Positions 26,271-32,828 of a stretch of 64,000 bases of DNA are shown here, one piece after another (position 1 is the first letter of the stretch; every line of letters begins with the position of its first letter). The notes beneath the pieces are model-generated. The model did not search any database, was not told the DNA's origin, and saw only the letters and a program-made list of their open reading frames with translations. The DNA is from Inquilinus ginsengisoli_A (GTDB lineage: Bacteria > Pseudomonadota > Alphaproteobacteria > DSM-16000 > Inquilinaceae). Both the position numbers and the translations under genes were made by a program. The stretch covers positions 302,106-366,105 of the forward strand of contig NZ_JAVDPW010000010.1 in the NCBI RefSeq assembly GCF_031453975.1, given 5' to 3'.

Positions 26271-26939
26271 TCAGTCTTGCGGCTGGGCAACAGTGCGGAG
26301 ATAAGGCTTCAGCGTCTTGAAGCCGGCCGGGTACTTCTGCCGGGCTTCCTCGTCGGTGACGGAGGTGACGATGATGACGTCCTCCCCATTCTTCCAGTCC
26401 GCCGGCGTCGCGACCTTGTGCTTCGCGGTCAGCTGCAGCGAATCAATCACCCGCAGCACCTCGTCGAAGTTGCGGCCGGTGGTCATCGGGTAGGAGATCA
26501 GCAGCTTGATCTTCTTGTCCGGCCCGACGACGTAGACGTTGCGCACGGTCTGGTTGTTGACCGCGGTGCGGCCTTCCGAGGTGGTCCCGGCATCGGCCGG
26601 CAGCATGCCGTACAGCTTCGACACCACCAGCTCGGAATCCGCGATCACCGGGAAGTTCGGGGCGTGGCCCTGGGTCTCCTCGATGTCGGCCGCCCAGCCG
26701 GCATGGCGGTCGACCGGGTCGGCGCTGAGGCCGATGACCTTGACCCCGCGCTTGTCGAATTCCGGCTTGATCCGGGCGACGGCGCCGAGCTCGGTGGTGC
26801 ACACCGGGGTGAAGTCCTTCGGGTGCGAGAACAGCACGCCCCAGGACGAACCGAGCCACTCGTGGAAGCGGATCCGCCCCTCCGTGGTCTCGACTTCGAA
26901 ATCGGGCGCGTCCTCACCAATCGCGAGCGGTCCGGCCAT
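26271..26939 (-). CDS. 1-Cys peroxiredoxin (Prx6 type)
   Basis: Cytosolic thiol peroxidase that reduces hydrogen peroxide and alkyl hydroperoxides. The 222 residues show WGVLFSHPKDFTPVCTTELG with peroxidatic Cys47; no resolving Cys at the 2-Cys position, and the Prx6-type C-terminal domain PADWKNGEDVIIVTSVTDEEA. GGAGG five bases before the ATG at 26939 fixes the start. It converges on the signal peptidase-like gene. A 14-base palindrome lies right at the predicted transcription start. Confidence 0.95.
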   Translation of the reverse strand: MAGPLAIGEDAPDFEVETTEGRIRFHEWLGSSWGVLFSHPKDFTPVCTTELGAVARIKPEFDKRGVKVIGLSADPVDRHAGWAADIEETQGHAPNFPVIADSELVVSKLYGMLPADAGTTSEGRTAVNNQTVRNVYVVGPDKKIKLLISYPMTTGRNFDEVLRVIDSLQLTAKHKVATPADWKNGEDVIIVTSVTDEEARQKYPAGFKTLKPYLRTVAQPQD

Positions 26940-26949
26940 TTTTACCTCC

Positions 26950-26997
26950 AATTAACGTTAATTTTGTAATTTTACCGCGTCGTAAGGCCGGTGTCAT
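26950..26997 (-). promoter_or_regulatory. Peroxiredoxin promoter with palindromic operator candidate
   Basis: On the minus strand ATGACA (26992-26997) and TAAAAT (26969-26974) are 17 bases apart, placing the start of transcription near 26962. The perfect 14-base palindrome AATTAACGTTAATT (26950-26963) covers that point and ends just before the ribosome site. The A/T-rich stretch is exceptional in this GC-rich window. The -10 region overlaps the 3' end of vapC. Confidence 0.6.
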
Positions 26998-27433
26998 CAG
27001 GGGCGTCACCCTCGGCCACAGCCGATCCCTCTCCGACGAGCCAATTCTCCACCTTCAGACCGCGGATCCGCCTGAACTCGCCGATGTTGGCGGTCACGAT
27101 GGTCGCACCGGTCGCACAGGCATGGGCGGCGATCAGCAGGTCGTTGCCACCGATAGGTTTTCCGGCGGCTTCCAACTCGGAGCGAATTCCACCGTAGTCC
27201 GTATCGGCGGGAACGTCGAACGGCAGCACCTTGATCTCGCCAAGCACATCCTCAACAGCCTTGAGCAGCCGTTGCGAACCGCTCTTGGCGCAGCCGTAGC
27301 GCAACTCCGCAGCCACGATGATGCTGGTGCAAACGTTGTCTTCACCGACGATGGCTATCCGCTTCGCGGCCTTGCCCTGCGGGTTCCGGACCAGATCCGA
27401 GATGATGTTCGTGTCCAACATGTAGTGGGTCAA
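26972..27433 (-). CDS. vapC: VapC-type PIN-domain toxin
   Basis: A 153-residue putative tRNA or rRNA endonuclease. The PIN active site is visible as Asp7 in YMLDTNIIS, Glu43 in VAAELRYG and Asp98 in GGNDLLIAAHA, with the late TANIGEF segment. The core ends at VENWL (about residue 131); another 20 acidic residues follow, which is longer than usual and runs into the promoter of the peroxiredoxin gene. ATGA overlap with the antitoxin gene shows the standard vapBC coupling. Confidence 0.9.
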   Translation of the reverse strand: MTHYMLDTNIISDLVRNPQGKAAKRIAIVGEDNVCTSIIVAAELRYGCAKSGSQRLLKAVEDVLGEIKVLPFDVPADTDYGGIRSELEAAGKPIGGNDLLIAAHACATGATIVTANIGEFRRIRGLKVENWLVGEGSAVAEGDAPDDTGLTTR

Positions 27434-27924
27434 AGCACGTCCTCGGGCGTCGGCACCGGATCGCTGATCTCCGGGAAGTCCTCACCGAGAGGCTTCATCG
27501 TCTTGAGGAGGGCCAAGAGTCCGCGTTTGCGGACGGGCTCGATCACGAGACGATCGCCGTCGCGATGCATGATCGCTTCATCGCCCGGGAGTTCGAACTC
27601 CACCGGAATGCGAACCGCCTGGTTGCGGCCATTGCGAAACAGTCTGACGTGCCTCTGTTCCCGCATTCGGTCGCGGCCCCTGCTCTCCTCCTCGACGATG
27701 ATTTTGGTCAGCACCGAGCGGGTGAGATCCTCGCCCGTCGCCGCGTCGTAGACCGCGAATTCGCCGCCGTCCTTGACCATCTGGGCCAAGTTCTCAAGCG
27801 TCACATAGCTCGACGTCGCCGTGTTGTAGAGGCGGCGTTGGGCGTACCTCTTGATGGTAATAGGAGCGATCTTCGGCTTTTCAGCCGACGGTGGAGTCCC
27901 GGAGGCGGCCTGAGTGGTCGGCAT
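27430..27924 (-). CDS. PhaR DNA-binding domain fused to VapB antitoxin
   Basis: A 164-residue chimera. After a short leader, residues 20-80 match the N-terminal DNA-binding domain of the polyhydroxyalkanoate regulator PhaR (ITIKRYAQRRLYNTATSSYV, then LTRSVLTKIIVEEESRG). Residues 87-164 are a complete VapB: its own Met, RHVRLFRNGRNQAVRIP (SpoVT-AbrB fold) and the toxin-binding tail GLLALLKTMKPLGEDF. The ATG at 27924 has AAGGAA six bases upstream. An internal ATG at 27664-27666, where ordinary VapB starts, has AGGGG upstream and could yield free VapB. The rest of PhaR is absent. Part of a vapBC operon. See findings. Confidence 0.85.
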   Translation of the reverse strand: MPTTQAASGTPPSAEKPKIAPITIKRYAQRRLYNTATSSYVTLENLAQMVKDGGEFAVYDAATGEDLTRSVLTKIIVEEESRGRDRMREQRHVRLFRNGRNQAVRIPVEFELPGDEAIMHRDGDRLVIEPVRKRGLLALLKTMKPLGEDFPEISDPVPTPEDVL

Positions 27925-27937
27925 GGTGTTCCTTACC

Positions 27938-27980
27938 AAGCATATGTCAAAGACATATGCTTCAATCTCATTCGCGACAA
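27938..27980 (-). promoter_or_regulatory. vapBC promoter with perfect palindromic operator candidate
   Basis: On the minus strand TTGTCG (27975-27980) and TATGTC (27952-27957) are 17 bases apart. AAGCATATGTC (27938-27948) and GACATATGCTT (27952-27962) are perfect 11-base arms separated by AAA, overlapping the -10 box and the expected transcription start. Autorepression by the antitoxin is the usual mode in such modules. Confidence 0.65.
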
Positions 27981-28015
27981 GCTCGTCGATCGCACTTTCC
28001 GCGCCTGTCACCTCG

Positions 28016-28044
28016 TTGACACACGCGAGGCGCACCCCGATGAT
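28016..28044 (+). promoter_or_regulatory. Promoter of the thiamine uptake operon
   Basis: TTGACA (28016-28021), 17 bases, GATGAT (28039-28044). Predicted transcription start is near 28051, which is the first base of the riboswitch P1 helix. Confidence 0.6.
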
Positions 28045-28050
28045 GCGCGC

Positions 28051-28144
28051 GTCTTGCCGGGGCGCCCGATCGGGGGCTGAGAGGCGCGCCAGCGCCAACC
28101 CGACGAACCTGATCCGGGTCATGCCGGCGGAGGGAGAACGAGAC
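28051..28144 (+). promoter_or_regulatory. TPP riboswitch (THI element)
   Basis: The conserved core is intact: CTGAGA at 28077-28082, a P3 hairpin GGCGC/GCGCC, ACCC, then GAACCTGATCCGGGTCATGC at 28105-28124 and GGCGGAGGGA. GTCTT (28051-28055) pairs with GAGAC (28140-28144) as P1. It lies 65 bases before thiB. Thiamine pyrophosphate binding would be expected to lower thiBPQ expression, either by early termination or by hiding the GGAGGA ribosome site; I could not decide which. Confidence 0.95.
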
Positions 28145-28208
28145 GCTGCCTCAGGCATCGACACGGTTCATTTCTCCACCCCGGCAGCGGCCCCCGCGTG
28201 GAGGAACC

Positions 28209-29213
28209 ATGTTGCGCCTGCTTGCCGCCACCCTGCTGACGGCGATCGCCCTCGCCCCGGCCCTGCCCGCCTCGGCCGAGACCCCGGTGCTGAAGGTCTA
28301 CACCTATGAATCCTTCACCGCCGAATGGGGGCCGGGCCCGCAGATCAAGAAGGCGTTCGAGGCCGAATGCGGCTGCACCGTCGAGTTCACCTCGGTCGAG
28401 GACGGCGTCGCCCTGCTATCGCGGCTGAAGCTGGAGGGCAAGGCCAGCCAGGCGGATGTGGTGCTGGGCCTCGACACCAACCTGACCGCCGAGGCCGCGG
28501 CGACCGGGCTGTTCGCGCCGCATGCCGGCAAGCTGGACAACCTCTCGCTGCCGATCGCCTGGGCCGACCCGATCTTCGTGCCCTATGACTGGAGCTACTT
28601 CGCCTTCGTCTACGACAAGACCAAGGTGCCGAACCCGCCGAAGAGCCTGCGCGACCTGGTGGAGAACAGCGACCTGGAGCTGACCATCCAGGACCCGCGC
28701 ACCAGCACGCCGGGCCTCGGCCTGCTGCTGTGGGTGAAGCAGGTCTACGGTGACAAGGCGCCGGAAGCCTGGGCCAAGCTGAAGCCGCGCATCCTCACCG
28801 TCACCCCGGGCTGGAGCGAGAGCTACGGCCTGTTCCGCAAGGGCGAGGTGCCGATGACGCTGAGCTATCTGACCTCGCCGCCCTACCATGTGATGGAGGA
28901 GCACGACGACAATGTCGGCGCCGCGGTGTTCGAGGAGGGCAACTACCTGCAGGTCGAGGTCGCGGGCAAGCTGGCCTCGGCCAAGCACCCCGAGCTGGCC
29001 GACCGGTTCCTGGCCTTCATGCTGACCGCCGCCTTCCAGGACACGCTGCCGACGACGCAGTGGATGTACCCGGCGGTGAAGACCGCGGCCGGCCTGCCCG
29101 ACGCCTACAAGGCGCTGCCGACCCCGCCCAAGGCCCTGCTGTACCCGTCCGAGGAGGTCGCGGCCAAGCGCGCCGGCTGGATCACCGAATGGCTGCAGGC
29201 GATGAGCAAGTAA
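28209..29213 (+). CDS. thiB: Thiamine ABC transporter, periplasmic binding protein
   Basis: Binds thiamine, TMP or TPP in the periplasm. The 334 residues start with signal peptide MLRLLAATLLTAIALAPALP cut near ASA-ET. The ThiB pattern follows: LKVYTYESFTAEWGPGPQIK, FEAECGCTVEFTSVEDG, ADVVLGLDTNLTAEA and FVPYDWSYFAFVYD. GGAGGA lies four bases upstream. First gene after the TPP riboswitch, and followed by thiP and thiQ, which settles the assignment. Confidence 0.97.
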   Translation: MLRLLAATLLTAIALAPALPASAETPVLKVYTYESFTAEWGPGPQIKKAFEAECGCTVEFTSVEDGVALLSRLKLEGKASQADVVLGLDTNLTAEAAATGLFAPHAGKLDNLSLPIAWADPIFVPYDWSYFAFVYDKTKVPNPPKSLRDLVENSDLELTIQDPRTSTPGLGLLLWVKQVYGDKAPEAWAKLKPRILTVTPGWSESYGLFRKGEVPMTLSYLTSPPYHVMEEHDDNVGAAVFEEGNYLQVEVAGKLASAKHPELADRFLAFMLTAAFQDTLPTTQWMYPAVKTAAGLPDAYKALPTPPKALLYPSEEVAAKRAGWITEWLQAMSK

Positions 29214-29214
29214 G

Positions 29215-30882
29215 TTGAATTCGAGTGCGCATGGGTTGGGTTCGCGGATCGCGAACCCAACATCCGGCCGCCCTCGCCGCCCCATCCCCTCCCTCCCCGG
29301 CCTGATCGCCCTCCTTGCCATCCTGGCGGTGATCGGCGCGGCGACCACCGGGCTGGTCCGGGCCGCGACCGATCTCGACCTGCTGGCGGCCTGGACCGAC
29401 CCCTATCTATGGTCGGTGCTGCGCTTCACCGTGCTGCAGGCCGGGCTGTCCACCCTGATCAGCATCGCGGTGGCGATCCCGGTCGCCCGCGCCCTGTCGC
29501 GCCGCCGCTTCCCGGGCCGGACGCTGCTGCTGCGCCTGTTCGGCCTGCCGATGGTGGTGCCGGCGGTGGCCGGCGCCTTCGGCATCCTGACCCTGTTCGG
29601 CCGCTCCGGCCTGCTGGCCGAGCTGACGGCGGCACTGGGCTGGCCGCTGCGGCCGAACATCTACGGGCTGACCGGCATCCTGATGGCCCATGTGTTCTTC
29701 AACATGCCCTTCGCCGTGCGCGTGCTGCTGGCCGCCTGGGCCACCATCCCGGCCGAAAGCTGGCGCCTGGCCGCCATGCTGGGCCTGCGCGGCAGCGACC
29801 TGTTCCGGCTGGTCGAATGGCCGGTGCTGCGGCGCCAGCTGCCCGGCCTCGCCGCCCTGATCTTCCTGCTGTGCTTCACCAGCTTCGCCGTGGTGCTGAC
29901 GCTGGGCAGCGGCCCGGCCTCGGCGACCATCGAGATCGCCATCTACCAGGCGCTGCGCTTCGACTTCGACCCCGGCCGCGCCGTCGCCCTGTCGCTGCTG
30001 CAGGTCGCGCTGTGCGCCCTGATGGTGCTGGCGGCGATGCGGTTGACCGGGCGGGTCGCCGACGAGGGCGGCATCGGCCGGCCGGTGCTGCGCACCGATG
30101 GCGGCACCCGGACGGCCAGGGCGATCGACACCACCGCGCTGGCGCTGGCCGCCGGCTTCGTGGTGATGCCGCTGCTGGCCATCCTGGTCGAGGGGCTGGG
30201 CGGCCTCGGCAAGCCGATCCTGGCCAGCGCCATGCTGTGGCGCGCCGCCGGCCGCAGCCTGGCCGTGGCGCTCGGCGCCGGCCTCATCGCCCTGGCGCTC
30301 GGCTGGGCCCTGGCCCACAGCATCGCGGCGCTGCGCATCGGCCCGGGGGTTGGACAAGGGCGGCGCCGAAGGCTGGCGCGACTGTTCGAACTCAGCGGCA
30401 CCGTGGTGCTGGTGGTGCCGCCGCTGGCGATCGGCGCCGGGCTGTTCGTCACCCTGCTCGGCACCACCGACCTGCGGCGCTGGGCGCTGGTCATCGTCGC
30501 CCTGGTCAACGCGCTGATGGCCCTGCCCTTCGTGCTGCGGCTGCTGGTCGGCGCCGCCGAGCTGGCGCAGCACCGCCATGGCCGGCTGGCCGACAGCCTG
30601 GGCCTGTCCGGCTGGGCCCGGCTGCGGCTGGTGGAATGGCCGCTGCTGCGCCGGCCGGCGGGCTTCGCCCTGGCGCTGGCCACCGGCCTGGCCTTCGGCG
30701 ACCTCGGTGTCGCCGCGCTGTTCGGCAGCGACGGCAACGAGACCCTGCCGGTGCTGGTGGCACAGCTGCTCGGCGCCTACCGGCTGCAGGAGGCGTCGAC
30801 CGTGGTGCTGCTGCTGGTGCTGTTCGGGCTGCTGCTGTTCGCCCTGATCGAAAGGAGTCTCGGTGGCCGTGAACGGGGTTGA
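29215..30882 (+). CDS. thiP: Thiamine ABC transporter, fused permease
   Basis: Inner-membrane permease of about 555 residues, built as two tandem permease halves with about 12 helices; each half has an EAA-type loop (AAMLGLRGSDLFRLVEWPVL near 190 and ADSLGLSGWARLRLVEWPLL near 465). The only in-frame start codons before the first helix are TTG 29215 and TTG 29236; no ATG or GTG exists there. A perfect inverted repeat at 29235-29261 lies over the second. The weak start and hairpin suggest lower output than ThiB. Overlaps thiQ by 20 bases. Confidence 0.93.
   Translation: MNSSAHGLGSRIANPTSGRPRRPIPSLPGLIALLAILAVIGAATTGLVRAATDLDLLAAWTDPYLWSVLRFTVLQAGLSTLISIAVAIPVARALSRRRFPGRTLLLRLFGLPMVVPAVAGAFGILTLFGRSGLLAELTAALGWPLRPNIYGLTGILMAHVFFNMPFAVRVLLAAWATIPAESWRLAAMLGLRGSDLFRLVEWPVLRRQLPGLAALIFLLCFTSFAVVLTLGSGPASATIEIAIYQALRFDFDPGRAVALSLLQVALCALMVLAAMRLTGRVADEGGIGRPVLRTDGGTRTARAIDTTALALAAGFVVMPLLAILVEGLGGLGKPILASAMLWRAAGRSLAVALGAGLIALALGWALAHSIAALRIGPGVGQGRRRRLARLFELSGTVVLVVPPLAIGAGLFVTLLGTTDLRRWALVIVALVNALMALPFVLRLLVGAAELAQHRHGRLADSLGLSGWARLRLVEWPLLRRPAGFALALATGLAFGDLGVAALFGSDGNETLPVLVAQLLGAYRLQEASTVVLLLVLFGLLLFALIERSLGGRERG
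29235..29261 (+). promoter_or_regulatory. Hairpin at the thiB-thiP junction
   Basis: GTTGGGTTCGC (29235-29245) and GCGAACCCAAC (29251-29261) are perfect 11-base arms with a five-base loop. It starts 21 bases after the thiB stop and falls within the first codons of thiP. Likely roles are protecting the thiB mRNA 3' end or damping thiP translation. Confidence 0.7.
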
Positions 30883-31597
30883 GCGGGCGATCGACATCGA
30901 CGACCTGGTCTATCGCTACGAGACGATGGAGATGCGGTTCAGCCTGGCGGTGGCGGCGGGCGCCTTCATCATCCTGTTCGGGCCCAGCGGCGCCGGCAAA
31001 AGCACGCTCTTGAACCTGATCGCCGGCTTCGAGGCGCCGGTGTCCGGACGTTTGAGCCTGCTCGGCCGTGACGTGCTCGGCACCGCCCCAGCCGCCCGGC
31101 CGGTGACGACGCTGTTCCAGGACCACAACCTGTTCCCGCATCTGACCGCGGCGCAGAACGTCGCCCTCGGCCTGCATCCGGGTCGCCTGAACCCGGCCGA
31201 GAGAGCACAGGTGGCGGAGGCGCTGGCCCATGTCGGCCTGGCCGGGCTGGAGGCGCGCCGGCCGGCGCAGCTGTCCGGCGGCGAGCGCCAGCGCGTCGCC
31301 CTGGCCCGCAGCCTGGTGCGCGACCGCCCGATCCTGCTGCTGGACGAACCCTTCGCGGCACTCGGCCCGGCGCAGCGGCGCGAGATGGTCGGGCTGGTCG
31401 ACCGCCTGAGGCAGGAGCGCGGGCTGACGGTGCTGATGGTCAGCCACCAGCTCGACGCCCTGCCCGGCATCGCGGCCCAGGCCGCCTTCGTCGCGGATGG
31501 CCGCATCGCCGCCACCGGCACGGCGACGGAGCTGCTGATCCATCCGCCGCTGCCGGAGATCGCGGACTACCTCGGCTATGCCGGGCCTGCGGCCTAA
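30863..31597 (+). CDS. thiQ: Thiamine ABC transporter, ATP-binding protein
   Basis: Cytosolic ATPase of 244 residues. Walker A FGPSGAGKSTLLNL, Q-loop TLFQDHNLFPHLT, signature LSGGERQRVALARSL, Walker B ILLLDEPFAALGPAQR and H-loop VLMVSHQLDA are all present. The short linker between signature and Walker B is typical of ThiQ. It starts with GTG, preceded by AAAGGAG. Ends with a four-base overlap onto the opposite-strand methyltransferase gene. Confidence 0.96.
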   Translation: MAVNGVERAIDIDDLVYRYETMEMRFSLAVAAGAFIILFGPSGAGKSTLLNLIAGFEAPVSGRLSLLGRDVLGTAPAARPVTTLFQDHNLFPHLTAAQNVALGLHPGRLNPAERAQVAEALAHVGLAGLEARRPAQLSGGERQRVALARSLVRDRPILLLDEPFAALGPAQRREMVGLVDRLRQERGLTVLMVSHQLDALPGIAAQAAFVADGRIAATGTATELLIHPPLPEIADYLGYAGPAA

Positions 31598-32262
31598 CCG
31601 CGTCGGCCGCAGACCAGCGTGGCGTGGTCCCACCACGGGTTGACGGCAACCGAGCGGTCTTTCACCGCGAAGCCCGCAGCCGACAGCTCGAGTTCGATCT
31701 CCGCCAGCGGCTTCAGGGTCCGATAGGGCTCACCATTGTCGATCAGGCAGCCGGTCCGCGGGTCGAACCGGGCCTGGGCGTCGTCGGATTTGGGCAGCCC
31801 GCACATGCTGCTGACGACGAACACGCCATCGCGCCGCAGGATACGCCGGACCTCCGCCAGGCACCAGGCCCGGTCGTCGCCGATCAGGCAGTGCAGGCAG
31901 CTTCCGTCGATCACGATGTCGAAACGGCCGTCGCCGAAGAACGGCATCGCGCAGACGCTGCCCTGGCGCAGCACAGCGGAAAGGCCGGCGGCGGCAAACC
32001 GCTCCCGGGCCCACGCGATCGCGGTTTCCGAAATGTCGACGCCATGGGCCTCGTATCCCTTCCGCGCCATCAGGAAGGACGAGCTGCCGTTGCCGCAGCC
32101 GAGCTCGAGCATGCGGGCCGGCAGCAGCGGGAATGCGCCCTCGCGCTCCAGCCGGTCGAGCGCTTCCGTCAGCCGGGCCTGCCCCCGCTGATACTGATCG
32201 CCCGCCCATCCCGGGGATCCCGCGTCGCGCAGGCGGCGGTACTGTGCGTCATAGTCGTACAT
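31594..32262 (-). CDS. SAM-dependent methyltransferase, class I
   Basis: A 222-residue cytosolic methyltransferase. Motif I MLELGCGNGSSSFLMA binds SAM, GVDISETAI is motif Post I and FDIVIDGSCLHCLIGDDRAW is motif II; a UbiE/methyltransf_11-like core follows with GVFVVSSMCGLP. The substrate is unknown. Its start overlaps the preceding GrpB-like gene by 14 bases, suggesting coexpression. Confidence 0.85.
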   Translation of the reverse strand: MYDYDAQYRRLRDAGSPGWAGDQYQRGQARLTEALDRLEREGAFPLLPARMLELGCGNGSSSFLMARKGYEAHGVDISETAIAWARERFAAAGLSAVLRQGSVCAMPFFGDGRFDIVIDGSCLHCLIGDDRAWCLAEVRRILRRDGVFVVSSMCGLPKSDDAQARFDPRTGCLIDNGEPYRTLKPLAEIELELSAAGFAVKDRSVAVNPWWDHATLVCGRRG

Positions 32263-32824
32263 CGGAACCCCTGGTCATCGGGCCCAGATCGCCCCTTTCC
32301 AGCGTCGCCCGCCGCACGATCTCGGCGACGAAGGGGCCTTTGCCGCCGGTGTAGTGATCCCAGTCATCCCAGGTCTCGGTCGCCAGCTTCCGCTTCAGCG
32401 CGGCATAGGCCGCGGCCGCCTCGGGATGGCGGCGGAGATGGTCGCGGAACAGCAGCCGGTGCAGATGCGTCTGCGTGTCCGGGGCGCACAGATAGAGCCG
32501 CTGCCCGCGCGAGCCTCGGCCGGTGGTGAAGGCCCACATGCCGTCCTGGTACCTATTCCCGTGATAGAGGTAGTCGCCCGTCGCCTGCATCCGCTCGATC
32601 GCCTCGGGGACCGCCGCGGCTGAGTGCAGCACGATGTCAACATCGATCTTTGGCTTGGCGCAGAGGCCGGGCACGGCGGTGCTGCCGATGTGGTGGATCT
32701 CCAGCACCAGCCCCGCGAGCAGGCCCTCCAACCCGGCCCGGATCGCCTCGAACGCAGCCGGCCAGGACGGGTCGTAGTCGACGACTTCGATGGACCGGGG
32801 CCGAGGAATCCTGTCACCACCCAT
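32249..32824 (-). CDS. GrpB/UPF0157 family nucleotidyltransferase-like protein
   Basis: A 191-residue GrpB family protein of the nucleotidyltransferase superfamily. The marker is VVDYDPSWPAAFEAIRAGLE near the N-terminus, then HHIGSTAVPGLCAKPKIDVD with the metal-binding D-x-D, and LFRDHLRRHPEAAAAYAALK. Members are often linked to coenzyme A biosynthesis enzymes or resistance proteins, but no activity is established. Four bases separate it from the nhaD stop on the same strand. Confidence 0.88.
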   Translation of the reverse strand: MGGDRIPRPRSIEVVDYDPSWPAAFEAIRAGLEGLLAGLVLEIHHIGSTAVPGLCAKPKIDVDIVLHSAAAVPEAIERMQATGDYLYHGNRYQDGMWAFTTGRGSRGQRLYLCAPDTQTHLHRLLFRDHLRRHPEAAAAYAALKRKLATETWDDWDHYTGGKGPFVAEIVRRATLERGDLGPMTRGSDVRL

Positions 32825-32828
32825 GCCG

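Noticed and set aside
26943..26951. Start of the peroxiredoxin at an upstream TTG (MEVKM)
   Set aside because: The TTG is part of the GGAGG ribosome site of the ATG at 26939, and family members begin near the ATG.
27925..28164. 80-residue N-terminal extension of the PhaR-VapB frame
   Set aside because: It runs through the thiBPQ promoter and the complement of the TPP riboswitch, has no ribosome site, and the ATG at 27924 has a good one.
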